DNA from: Pseudomonas sp. RSB 5.4
GTDB taxonomy: Bacteria; Pseudomonadota; Gammaproteobacteria; Pseudomonadales; Pseudomonadaceae
Assembly: GCF_037126175.1 (NCBI RefSeq)
Contig: NZ_CP146986.1
Span: 5,270,501 to 5,334,500, forward strand
Direction: 5' to 3'
DNA: 64,000 nucleotides
Part shown: positions 9,565-20,100 of the stretch, piece after piece
How the letters are laid out: each line of letters begins with the position of its first letter
Numbering within the stretch: the first letter of the stretch is position 1
Made by a program: the position numbers and the translations under genes
The notes under the pieces: generated by a model
Database searches by the model: none
Told to the model about the DNA's origin: nothing
Seen by the model: only the letters and a program-made list of their open reading frames with translations

Positions 9565-9942
9565 ATACCGGGATGGCGGGTAGAGTGTTTCCGGATTTGC
9601 CGGTGTCGTATCTTTCAGCGGGACGTGTGGGATCTGCTCCAGCGCCGTGTGGGATCTTTCTTGTTACTTATATTTTGTCGGACTTATCCTGAATCTTGAC
9701 AGGCAGTCATAAAAGTTCAGGCGCAGTCGCGCCGCGTATTCTTAAGTTGTGTCGATTTTTATATCAGGCTGGCAGCAATAACTGGTTGCTGTTACATGCT
9801 TTATCAGTTGTTTTCAAGATGGCTGTTTTGACATGTATTGAAAGTTCTGAAGTTTGAGCACTGGTTCGCCAGTCGTTAGCTTGTTCGTCATCCAGGTGCC
9901 CATCTGCGCACATGATGTTGGACAAGTAACGGAGAAGCTTTC
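9565..9942. other. AT-rich leader of the first giant toxin gene, no gene seen
   Basis: About 380 bases without a credible reading frame. From about 9650 the base composition becomes clearly more AT-rich than the cob genes. A TTGACA occurs at about 9696 and another near 9829, but neither has a convincing -10 box at 16-18 bases. A CAGCAA/TTGCTG short inverted repeat sits near 9770. The region should contain the promoter of the toxin gene. The Shine-Dalgarno GGAG lies 8 bases before ATG 9943. Confidence 0.5.
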
Positions 9943-12900
9943 ATGCACGATCAAAGACTTCAAGACGTCAGTGGTTATGTTGGATTTATCAGCCTGTTCA
10001 AACAGGCTGATCTTGAGCAGGCCCTGTTGGTACATCGGGAAAATGACGTTTATCAGTCCGTCTGGCGCTATTACTTTGCATGTATCGGATTGCTCGACTC
10101 CCCGCGATTGATTGAACCGCTGACACTGCTCAAACATTCGTTGGAACAGTTGATGGGTGTATCGCGTGTGCGTCGTGACACCCATAGCCAACCTGAACCG
10201 CCAAAGGACGCTTTATCGAGAATCTACAGCAGTATTCAGGCATTCGAGACCCGTCTGCGAAATAGCGAGACTTACGCCAAGACTGCCGCAACACCGGTTG
10301 TGAAGAACCTGCACTTTGTCTGGCTGGGCGGTGGTCTGGGCGCGATCCAGCATGATTACCTCAATCTCTGGAAGCAAGTACTGAGCGGGCAGGGTTACAG
10401 CCTCCATCTCTGGTATGACAGTGACGCGTTACTGGCCTGGCAAACCAACAAGTTGATCGTCGAGGCCGCCAAGGCAGACGCCATGCAGCACGGCGGCAGC
10501 GAAAATATGACCGAGGCCAGACTGGGTACGCTGTACGAAGAGCGGGTCATCGTGCTCAAGCAGCAGATGTTCCAGCACATCAATGCGGCGCTTGAGCGGG
10601 GATTATCGGCAGATGAAGCGCGGGTCGACCTGTTGTCCCGCGCCTATGGTCAGGACGCGGCACAACTGGAAACCCTGATCGAGCAAAACCGGCACAGTCT
10701 GCTGGCTCTGGCAGACGGGGATCTGCAGTTGCGCGACTTGCATGACCTCGACGCGCCGCTGCGACTGCAGGACATTTATGATCGCGAGACCCGGTTGCGC
10801 GGCAATCTGGCCGCCGCCTCCGATGTGGTGCGGGTCGAGGCGGTGTACGACGAGGGGGGCCGCTACGTCGATGTCGATAATCTGCCGCCACTGGTCAAAA
10901 CCATGGCCGGGATCGACATCAGTACGTTCGGCGGCGATGCGCGCCTTGGCGTTCTGCAATTGCTGCTCGATCACAACCCGCACTGGATGCCGGGACGCCA
11001 GGCATTGCGTGACCGATACACCGATTATCTGGCGCGGATTCCCGAAGAACACCGCGCCGCGCTAGAGGCTTTTGCCCGGCAGCAGCCGGCGCTGAACGAG
11101 GTGTTCCAGGCGCCGGCAGAGCTGCTTGTGCGTCCGCAGGACCTGCGTGCCGTTGCCGTGCAGAACACGTTGAGCAACTCGTTCCTGATGGCTCACGCGC
11201 AATCGCCGATGCTCAAAAGCGTGATCGAGCGGTTTCGGTTCAACTATGAGGCCATTGATCAAACGAATCGCCTCGCTGCCGAGCGTGGCGTCGCACTGAG
11301 CGACTTTGACGGCATGACAGGGCTGGCGCGCGAAGTGCTCGAGCAGACATTTGGCCCGCTGGCCGAACTGTCGATGACCGAGGACGTGGCGGCCAACTTT
11401 CTGATGCTGGCCATCGCGGGCTATTTCAGTGACGGCATTCGCCCGCAGAGCGAAGGGACGATTTATCTGACCGGTCCAGCCGCGATGCGCGATGGCATGG
11501 CCGATTACGAACGGCACAACTTCGTCCCGCGCGAAGCGGAAGCATTACGGGTGGAGGCGGCTATCGAACCGCTGTGGATGGTCAACGACAAGACTGAGGA
11601 AGAGCTGGATCACTCCTGGAAAGACAACGCCAGTGATGCCGAGCAGTGGGTGCTCGACGAGCAGCGACGCTGGCGTGAAGGGCGGTACAGTGCGCGCTAC
11701 AGCGGCGATGTAACGGCATTGTTGACCCAGCAAAGCATCGTGTTCGAGGAGGGCTGGCCGGTTATCGAGGGCCGGCCGGTGCTGTTGACGGATGTACTGC
11801 AGCGGATGATCGACAGGCTAGGTGAACCGTTCGTGGCCGCGATGCGCGAAGGGCATAACGGCCCGCTGCAGTTCCCCGGCGGGCCGGGGCTCGACTTCGA
11901 TGATCGTCAGGCCATCAAGACTCAGCCTGCCAGCCTCAAGGCTCCGGCGTCGCTCAACGATGCAAGCGTTCACGGACTGACGCTGGATGAGCTACTCAGT
12001 GGTATTGCACAGGAGCCGCTGCGCCTGTTCCAGGCCAGCGCCTTGCAAAGGGTATTGCTGGGCCAGCTACTGGGCGTACGCTCACTGGATAACCAAAGCT
12101 TCAAGCAGGTCGCTGCCGAACTCGACAACCTCGCCAACAGCGTTGCCGAGGTGGGGGCGTCGGTACGTTATGCGGCGATTGAACGCCACCTGTATCAGCA
12201 TCGGGCAGCGCAATTCATGGCCGGTCTCGCCAGTCATGTCGACCAGCCGATGGTCTCGTCGGACAACGCGTTGACGTTGAAGCGAGCCGCGCTGTCGCAG
12301 GCGCACACGCTATTTCAATGGGGGCGTCATGTTGCCCTTATCCAGACCATCGCCACCCGCGAGCATCGTGAACAGGTGATCCTGCGGCTGGGTCAGGTGT
12401 TGGGGCAGATCGAGGCCAATGACGTCAAGCTGGTACCGCAGGATCTGTTGCTCCAGGGGCCGGGTGATCCCGGTGGCCGCTGTTACCCGCTGGCGCTGAT
12501 CATGAGCGCTGCTCTGGAGCACGGCGTGGCGGCGTCGCGACGCTTGCGCGAGCGATTCTACCTGGCCACTGCCGAGCCGCAACAGCGCGATTCAATGGTA
12601 TTTCTGCAGGCGCTTGAGCAGTTGCGTGGCGTGCAATTGCACGACATCGGCAGGCCGCTGGGGCGGGTCGATCTGCAGCAGCTCGGCACCACGCTGGAAG
12701 CGTTCGCCAGCTCGCGCACGCTGATGCTCAACTCGGACAACCACGCCATGCTGGTGGCGAAAATCTTCAAGGATGGACACGCCACCTATCACTTTTATGA
12801 TCCCAATTTCGGCGTGTTCGAATTCAGCCAGCCTGACCAGTTTCAGCTGGCACTGACCGATCTTTTCCAGAAACAGGGCATGGCGAAATACTATGCGGCC

Positions 12901-15900
12901 TATGGCGAAGACGCGCGCCCGACGTTCGATCTGATTGAGCTGCAAGGTCAAAAGATATCGGCGCTGGATCTGTCCGGCGGTTTGCGCGTCGGGCAATTGC
13001 TGGAATCCGACAATGTGCTGCCGGAGCATACACAGCGACCGATCCGTCGGCGCCTGAACAGTGCCCGCGGCCATTCACTGGTCAGCAATCCGCACCTGGG
13101 GCGCAGCCTGCGCGAGCTGGACAGTCACTGGTGGGGACAGCAGATTGCCCAGGCGACTGACGCTTTACAGGATTTGCATGCTTCAGTAAAACCGCTGGTG
13201 CCGTTGTTCGAAACCCTGGAGATAACACCCGCCGGCGAGTACCGCATCAACCTGATCGATCCTTCGCAGGCCGAGCATGTGGCGCAGGTGGTGAGCACCG
13301 ATCATCGTCTGCTGCGCATCAAAAAATATCTGTCGGAGCAGTTTTCGGCACTGGGCACCCGAGCCTCGCCAGAGCTGATTGAGGCCGGGGTCGTTCACAC
13401 CCTCAACACCGGCTTCACCATCCAGGCACTGATGAACGTCCTGCGTGGTCGAGAAGGTAATGACCGCACCTTGACCACCGCCGTGCGCTTGCACGCTTAC
13501 GTCAATTACGCGCAGCTGGTGCATGGCAATGTCACGGATGTCGCCGGCCTGATCAGTCTGATCAAAACCGCGCTCAATGAAGAAAAGATCATCGCCCGTA
13601 CCTGTGCGCCAGTGGTGGGCGAGGCGCTGGGACATGTCGCCAACGAAGGTGTGGGCGCGGTGCTGGGGCTGGCCAATGTCGGCTTCGACATCTATCAGTT
13701 GGCGACCGCGGACAACGAGATCGAGCGCGCGCAGTTCGGCACCCAATTGGCCTTCGACTCCGCCAGTCTGGCGTTGACCGCCGGTGGTCTGGGGGCCGCC
13801 ACGGCTGGCGCGGCAACAGCGGCCGCAGTGCTCGGTGGAGCCGGGGTGATCCTGGGCGGACTGGCCGTGGGTGTGGCGGCCCTGGCCCAGGGGTTTGCCA
13901 GGATCGCTGAGCAGGCGCAGGAGGTCGGGCTGTTCTTCGATGAGCTGGAGCGGGCCTGTCGGGGTGTCGGTTATCGGTATGACGACAGACTCGGGGCGTG
14001 GGTCGCTCACCCTTCGCTGGTCGTCCAGAGCCTGGACTTCAATCGCACGATGCTGGTGCTCGACAGTCCGAAGGTGTATCGGCTGCGCGACCATTTCGGG
14101 GTGCCGGATTTCAATCCGGATGATCAACAAGCGCTCGATCTGCGCCGTGAACTGCGACTTCCCGGCTACATCCATTTCGATCCGCCGAGCACGCAACTGG
14201 TCGTCCTGCCGTGTACGCCGACCACGTACTACGGTTACGAATACAAGGCGCTGCCTTTCTCGACGCTGCGTCACGACACCGGCTTCGATACCGCCCGCAA
14301 GCTGGAGAAGAAGGATGCGGATGGCCGATTGCGCTTTCTGTTTTCTTTCTATTCCTTTCCCGTGCACTACATCATCAACCGTCTCGCCCCGTCCTATCGG
14401 CCAACCGTGATCGAGGTGCGCCTGGATGCCCATGAACGTGCGCTGGCGGTGCCCATGACGCCGGCGGTCTGGCACGACAAGTTGTCGTACCGCATCGAAG
14501 GTGCGGGCGGTGCCTGTTCACTGATCCTCAATCGCGGGGTCAATGTCCAGTTGCAGTCTCCCAGCCTGCTTCTGTGCCGTTGGAGTCTGGTAGCGACCTG
14601 GGCCACCGAAAGTGATGTGCGGATTGAGGTCGGCGGGGTGCTTGCTGTGGGCGGTGTAAAGGTGACGTTCGGTGGTAGAGGTCGACATGAGGTCATGCTC
14701 CAGCTGACCGGGCGGCAATCGTTCAAGGTCAACCGCCATGACGGACGACTGGACATTGTCGAGCAGAACGCGCCAGCCGGGGACAATGAGCAGTCGCTGC
14801 TCACGCATTACCAGACACTGGCCCGGGAGCATCGGCTGGTGCTGCCTTACACGCCGGTTCATCACTTTCCGATTCCTTTCGAGCCCGAGGGTCAGCCGCG
14901 TCACACCACGGCCTGGTACGACGCTGCCGAGGATCGTTTTCTGTACATCCGCAGTGAAGAGGTACTGGCGGCCGATGAAATGCTGCTGGCGGCGGTGGTC
15001 GACGATTCTGCGTTTTTCTATGAAGTGCGCAACTACGACATCTGGCAGGTCGACGCCGTCAGCGGTTTGCTCAAATGCCGCTACCGTCTGCTGGTGATGG
15101 AGGGGCAGTGCAGCATTCGGCGTATTGAAGTCGATGCGCAGGGCGTGATTCATATCGAACAGCAATGGCTGGGTACCGATCGGCAAGTCACGCAAATCAA
15201 CTACCTGATCCATGAGGGCCAATTGCAACTGGTGGCAGTTACCCGAGAGATTGACCGTGAGCTGGGCCAGCGAGTGTTCGCCAACCCGACCTTGACGGAT
15301 TGGACGGCGGTGCTTGGTCACTATTTCACGTTATCGCCGGTGCCCGAACGCGCAGGCGTCAGCACCGTCGACTGGCAACCGGCCGCCTACGTGTCGGTCT
15401 GCTGGGCGTTCGATCCGGGCAAGCGCGACCTGGTCTGGATTCGCAGCCGTGACCTGTTGTGCATTCATCCGTTTGCTTTCGGGCATACCCGTGGCTGGGC
15501 CGATTCGATCAAACATCTGGGTGATCTGCTGCTTCTGCCGGTCAACGATGAACACGAGCTGTTTTTCATCTACGACCGGCTGGCGCAAAAGCTGTGCAAG
15601 GTGCAACGCAGCGCGTCCGCTGGCAGCGGGCGCTGGCCGGCGCACTGGACGCATCGATGGCTTCAGCCTGATGGGCTCAACGACGTGGTGCCGGTACAGG
15701 ACGGGTATCTGGCCCTGACCGACGACGGTCTGTTTTTCAACCTGACCGTAAAGGGTGAAGTGCAACTGGGTGGCTTGAATGAGCGCTGGCTCAAGGGACG
15801 CGCACAATGGTGGCAAGCACTCGAAGCGCTGGCGGCGAAGTACCCGGTCAACAGTTTCGCCATTCTGGGTCTGCGCAACGCCGCCGGTGATCGCAGCCTG

Positions 15901-17010
15901 TGTGCCTGGTATGTGGATAACCGCCTGTTGGTGTGCGATCCGGGGCACGAACGGCAAATGCGCCTGCTTGGGGTCACACCGGACAACCAGGCGGTCTGGC
16001 TGTTCGATGTCGCCAGCGGAGAGATCTGCAGTCAGCGGTTCTTCGACAGCCGGCAACTGGAGCCAGCGTTCGGCAGCGGCGCCCAGTTACTCGCAAGCGA
16101 CTTGCTGCCGGCACCGCAGGCCGAGTGGGACGACTGGCGGTTCAGCGCCGTGCGCAATGACGGCTCCGGTCTGTGCGGGACATCGTTGGACGGCGTGTCA
16201 CTCAAGCTGCGCTATCAGGAAGCTGAACGAATCATTGGCGTCGATCATCACTGGGCCAGCGAGCACGCGGAACATTTGCCGGAGTCTCTACAGGCATTGC
16301 TGGAGACCGCTGAGCATGAGCCCTACATCGCCGTGGAGTCTGGCGCGGGCAACCTGCAATGGTTCGACGTGGCGAATGTACAACTGATCCGGGTAGCGGG
16401 CCAGGACCTGCCGCACGATTGCGAATTGCTCGGCACCCGCCATCGGCATGTGCTGTTGCACGAACCTCAGGCACACCGCGTGCACATCTACCCCGGTCAG
16501 CAGAGTATCGGCCCGTTCGAATACATGCAGCGCGACGCCGAGGTGCTGGTGGTCGAGGGCCAGAACAAGGTCGAAGACCTGTTGCCACTGATCGCTGATG
16601 ACGTGAGTTGTCTAGTGTTGCGCCTGGGGCAGGGCGGCGTGACGTATCACTTGTCGAGGGCCTGCTGGTTGCGGCTGGACTCGGTGATTGTCGATTGCCG
16701 CCACTCACTGGGCGAGGCCCCGGCGATTCCCGGCAAGCTGATCTGGGCGCTGGACGCACCGCAAACACTGCAACTGTCGTTTGTCGACGAGCACTTGCTG
16801 ATCGTCGATCCGGATCGCCAGCACAGCCTGATCCTGCGAGATGTGTGCTCGGCGGATCCGGCAATGCGCGGCGACGTCTTCCTCGGGTTCGAGGGCGGAC
16901 GTTCCTATGCGGTATCGAGTCTGGTGCAGAAACTGCGGGAAATCGTCGAAGCCGAGGACGCCGACGGCAGTGCAACGCTTGCGCAGTTGTCGGGAGCGGT
17001 GCCGGCCTGA
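9943..17010 (+). CDS. Giant lymphostatin/TcdB-like toxin A: glycosyltransferase, cysteine protease, pore-type segment
   Basis: 2355 residues; ATG 9943 follows CGGAGAAGCTTTC. A TcdA/TcdB-type (GT44-like) glycosyltransferase spans roughly residues 115-560, with LHFVWLGG (W127), AAASDVVR (D294, R297) and the DVD metal motif (310-312). The Asp-to-DVD spacing of 16 equals that in TcdB. A papain/C58-like protease follows: GRCYPLAL (C847), NHAML (H934), YDPNFG (D953). Residues about 1225-1320 are hydrophobic and Gly/Ala-rich (FDIYQLATADNEIERAQ, then AAAVLGGAGVILGGLAVG), like the clostridial pore-forming region. The last 1000 residues are beta-rich with WYD-type repeats. No signal peptide, RTX repeat or dedicated secretion gene is seen. 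Predicted role: delivered toxin that modifies host proteins, probably GTPases; target and route are unknown. Confidence 0.85.
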   Translation: MHDQRLQDVSGYVGFISLFKQADLEQALLVHRENDVYQSVWRYYFACIGLLDSPRLIEPLTLLKHSLEQLMGVSRVRRDTHSQPEPPKDALSRIYSSIQAFETRLRNSETYAKTAATPVVKNLHFVWLGGGLGAIQHDYLNLWKQVLSGQGYSLHLWYDSDALLAWQTNKLIVEAAKADAMQHGGSENMTEARLGTLYEERVIVLKQQMFQHINAALERGLSADEARVDLLSRAYGQDAAQLETLIEQNRHSLLALADGDLQLRDLHDLDAPLRLQDIYDRETRLRGNLAAASDVVRVEAVYDEGGRYVDVDNLPPLVKTMAGIDISTFGGDARLGVLQLLLDHNPHWMPGRQALRDRYTDYLARIPEEHRAALEAFARQQPALNEVFQAPAELLVRPQDLRAVAVQNTLSNSFLMAHAQSPMLKSVIERFRFNYEAIDQTNRLAAERGVALSDFDGMTGLAREVLEQTFGPLAELSMTEDVAANFLMLAIAGYFSDGIRPQSEGTIYLTGPAAMRDGMADYERHNFVPREAEALRVEAAIEPLWMVNDKTEEELDHSWKDNASDAEQWVLDEQRRWREGRYSARYSGDVTALLTQQSIVFEEGWPVIEGRPVLLTDVLQRMIDRLGEPFVAAMREGHNGPLQFPGGPGLDFDDRQAIKTQPASLKAPASLNDASVHGLTLDELLSGIAQEPLRLFQASALQRVLLGQLLGVRSLDNQSFKQVAAELDNLANSVAEVGASVRYAAIERHLYQHRAAQFMAGLASHVDQPMVSSDNALTLKRAALSQAHTLFQWGRHVALIQTIATREHREQVILRLGQVLGQIEANDVKLVPQDLLLQGPGDPGGRCYPLALIMSAALEHGVAASRRLRERFYLATAEPQQRDSMVFLQALEQLRGVQLHDIGRPLGRVDLQQLGTTLEAFASSRTLMLNSDNHAMLVAKIFKDGHATYHFYDPNFGVFEFSQPDQFQLALTDLFQKQGMAKYYAAYGEDARPTFDLIELQGQKISALDLSGGLRVGQLLESDNVLPEHTQRPIRRRLNSARGHSLVSNPHLGRSLRELDSHWWGQQIAQATDALQDLHASVKPLVPLFETLEITPAGEYRINLIDPSQAEHVAQVVSTDHRLLRIKKYLSEQFSALGTRASPELIEAGVVHTLNTGFTIQALMNVLRGREGNDRTLTTAVRLHAYVNYAQLVHGNVTDVAGLISLIKTALNEEKIIARTCAPVVGEALGHVANEGVGAVLGLANVGFDIYQLATADNEIERAQFGTQLAFDSASLALTAGGLGAATAGAATAAAVLGGAGVILGGLAVGVAALAQGFARIAEQAQEVGLFFDELERACRGVGYRYDDRLGAWVAHPSLVVQSLDFNRTMLVLDSPKVYRLRDHFGVPDFNPDDQQALDLRRELRLPGYIHFDPPSTQLVVLPCTPTTYYGYEYKALPFSTLRHDTGFDTARKLEKKDADGRLRFLFSFYSFPVHYIINRLAPSYRPTVIEVRLDAHERALAVPMTPAVWHDKLSYRIEGAGGACSLILNRGVNVQLQSPSLLLCRWSLVATWATESDVRIEVGGVLAVGGVKVTFGGRGRHEVMLQLTGRQSFKVNRHDGRLDIVEQNAPAGDNEQSLLTHYQTLAREHRLVLPYTPVHHFPIPFEPEGQPRHTTAWYDAAEDRFLYIRSEEVLAADEMLLAAVVDDSAFFYEVRNYDIWQVDAVSGLLKCRYRLLVMEGQCSIRRIEVDAQGVIHIEQQWLGTDRQVTQINYLIHEGQLQLVAVTREIDRELGQRVFANPTLTDWTAVLGHYFTLSPVPERAGVSTVDWQPAAYVSVCWAFDPGKRDLVWIRSRDLLCIHPFAFGHTRGWADSIKHLGDLLLLPVNDEHELFFIYDRLAQKLCKVQRSASAGSGRWPAHWTHRWLQPDGLNDVVPVQDGYLALTDDGLFFNLTVKGEVQLGGLNERWLKGRAQWWQALEALAAKYPVNSFAILGLRNAAGDRSLCAWYVDNRLLVCDPGHERQMRLLGVTPDNQAVWLFDVASGEICSQRFFDSRQLEPAFGSGAQLLASDLLPAPQAEWDDWRFSAVRNDGSGLCGTSLDGVSLKLRYQEAERIIGVDHHWASEHAEHLPESLQALLETAEHEPYIAVESGAGNLQWFDVANVQLIRVAGQDLPHDCELLGTRHRHVLLHEPQAHRVHIYPGQQSIGPFEYMQRDAEVLVVEGQNKVEDLLPLIADDVSCLVLRLGQGGVTYHLSRACWLRLDSVIVDCRHSLGEAPAIPGKLIWALDAPQTLQLSFVDEHLLIVDPDRQHSLILRDVCSADPAMRGDVFLGFEGGRSYAVSSLVQKLREIVEAEDADGSATLAQLSGAVPA

Positions 17011-17111
17011 CGAAAGTCTTCGTTGGTTTTTTTTGAAGTTTGTTTTCTCTCTGTGTCGCGACGGCTCGTGTCGTCGTGATGCATTCGCTTGGCTAAAAAA
17101 AGGAAATTGCA

Positions 17112-20100
17112 TTGAGCATTATGGATGAAGTCACGATGGGCAGCGTGTTCGCCGATCTTGTTGCGCGCACTGAACTTGAGTCTGTCAGCGGTAGCCTGGG
17201 GGAGGCTGCTTTGCGCTATTACGACGGGGCCGCTGCGGCGAGCAGTCTTTCGGAACAACTGATAGCGATCAGATTGCTCAAAGACGCGATTGAATCAACA
17301 CAGCTGGACGCCGCGGATGCTCAGGTCAAGACGCTACGGCTGAAATTGGGCGACTACGACCGCCGCCTGAGTGCCACTGTGGAGATGCTGTCCGCTGGTA
17401 AACCGATACCGCGCATCATGCATTTTGTCTGGGTGGGTGGCAGTGAGGTCGGGCCGAATCAGCGCGATTACATGAACATCTGGCGCAAGGTACTGGCGTC
17501 GCAGGGATATGCATTCAACCTCTGGTATGACGGTGACGCGCTGCTGGCCTTTGAAATGAACCGAGTGATTCTCGACAGTGCCCGTGCGCACACGATGGAG
17601 TCACCAGACGCCAGTTCGGCGAACGCGACGGCGCTGTCACGCATGATCGAAGACCGCGCGCGCGTATTAAAACAGCAGATGTTCGATTACTTGAATCAGC
17701 CACGCTGGGCCGGGCGTGCGGACGAGGCGCGGATCGATCTGATGGTGCGTGGTTATGGCAAGGACCGTGCGACGCTCGAAGCCTTCCGCCAGAAATGTCT
17801 GGATTCGCATCAGGCCATGGTGGGTGAGGACTTGCGCCTGCGCGATGTTCGCCAGGAGTTTGCCAGTCACTTTCTGGCGGACGTCTACCAGCGCGAAGTC
17901 GCCATGCGCGGCAACTTTGCAGCAGCCAGTGATGTGGTGCGGTTGCAGGCCGAATTTCTCGAGGGCGGACGTTACAGCGACATGGATTATTTGCCACCGC
18001 TGATCGAGAGGCCGGGCGGCGTAGATATCAGTGGTTTCAGTGAGGACGCGAAGATCGGTGTTCTGCAGTTACTGCTCAACCATGACGATGCCTTGATGCC
18101 GGGGCGCGATCGGCAACGTTATGTCGACAGAGTCGGAAAGATCCCCGCCGAACATCTTGAAGCACTGAGTGCATTCGCCCGGAGCAAACCGGGTGTGGAG
18201 AAGATTTTTTCTGCACCTTTGCCGACTTCTTTGCCCCAGGATGCCATCGGGCGCGGCGCGGCCAGGGGCAATCCGTCGGCGAGTGAAATGAATGCCTATG
18301 TTCTGGCTCACCCTGGCAGCGGCATGGTCAATGCGAGCATGAACTTGATCCGGGTGAACTATGACTGCCTGTATGAGGTTGAGCGCCGCTTGAGTCTCGC
18401 AGGCGTGACGCCATCAGATGCGTCGGCAGTCGAGGATATTGTATTCAAGGTCATACTTGAGGCTCAGGCTGACGGGCGCTTGCCAAATTCGTCTGACTAT
18501 TCATCCCTCGGACTCGCAAAGGCCATCGCCGGTTATTACCAGGACGGCATTCGTTTCAACGCCCTGGGTACCATCGACATGACCGGCCCCGGCGCAGTTC
18601 AGGATGGTTTAGTTGGTTATGTCGAAAAAGAACTGCAGCGTGAACATCTGACGACCATTCGCAAACACCTGAAGCAGGTCGAGGGCTTCAACGTCTTTAC
18701 CGAAGAGGAAATGATCTCCGGTTGGGCAGTAAAAGGCACCCCCGAAGACTGGTTGGCAAAAGAACATGAGAAGTGGAACTCGGGCAAGCTCAAGTCGCGA
18801 TACGCCGGCAATCTGGCCGAGTTACTGAAAGAGCGGACTCTCACGTTCAAACTGGGCTGGCCGGTCATCGAAGGCAAACCGGTGTTGCTGACCTCGGTTC
18901 TGCAGCAGCTGCTGGATGATCTGGGTGAGCCGTTTGTACGGGCCATGAATGACCGCTTGACCGGTGATGTGACGTTCAACGTCCCCATCCGTCTCGATTT
19001 TGATGCTCGACAGCAGGTGCTGAAACAGACAGTCGACAAAATTCCAGCGTCCACGGGTGCCGAGTCACTGGGCAACCTCAACGAGGCCCTGGCGCGCATC
19101 GCCGCAGGCAAGTTGCCACTGGATCAGTTAAGCCCGTTGCACCGGGTGATGTTTGGTGGCCTGTTTGGTGCCGCAACACTGGATCAGACCGGGTTCGCAG
19201 ACGCATGGGCAACCACGGTCGCCTTTGCCGAAGATACGCGCGACCGTGGCCTGGTCGCGCGCTACGAAGTGATCGAACAGACACTGCTCAGTCGCGATCC
19301 TGCACCGGTCGAGGCACGAGTCACTGCGGTGGATCGCGAATCGTTCGGGCAGAACTCCAGGCTGCTGAAGGCGCAGGCGTTTGCCGAGCCGATTAGCGTA
19401 CGGCAATGGCGTGAGTACGTGAATCGGGTCGAAATCGCCGCCGTGAATGAGCGCCGGGCGTCGATCCTTGCGCGGGGTGCGGCAGTGCGCGAGGCATTCT
19501 TCGAAGCGGGCGCGCATACCGCCAGACAACTGCCACAGGATTTGTTGTTGCGCGGTGCGGGGGATCCGGGCCGACGCTGCTATCCACTGGCGCTGGTGAT
19601 GGCCGCCGCGCTGGAAAAAGGCGCTTCGGCCGAGCGTGCGCTGATTGGCAAACTGGCGATTGCCAATCTCACTCCCGACGTACCGCAAGCCCATGCCCTG
19701 CTCAAGGTGCTGGACGAGTTGCGTGGCGTACCCATGGCGCGGTTCGGCGAAAAGATACCGGCGGCCAACTTGGCCACCGTGATGCAGACGCTGGCAGCGA
19801 AGACCACTCCTGGCAGCCTGTTGCTCAACACAGACAATCACTCGATGCTGGTGAGCAAGGCTGTGGCGCAAGGCGAGACATCCTATCGCTTCTACGATCC
19901 CAACTTCGGGCTGTATGCGTTCGCCCGGATCGAGGATCTGCAACAAGGCGTCCAGCGTTTCATGCAGGAGCAGGTGATTGCCAGGCTATATGGTCTGGAG
20001 CAGGGGGCTGCCAGTGTTTTCGAGGTCATCGAACTCGACGGCGCAAGCATTGCCGGTAAATCCTTGCCCTCGGATATCCGCGTTGAGCATTTGCTCAGCA

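Noticed and set aside
9696..9725. Sigma-70 promoter at TTGACA before toxin A
   Set aside because: No -10 hexamer at 16-18 bases; likely chance in an AT-rich leader.
17010..17034. Terminator between toxin A and toxin B
   Set aside because: Only a 5-bp ACGAA/TTCGT stem precedes the T-run; too weak to call, although partial attenuation is possible.
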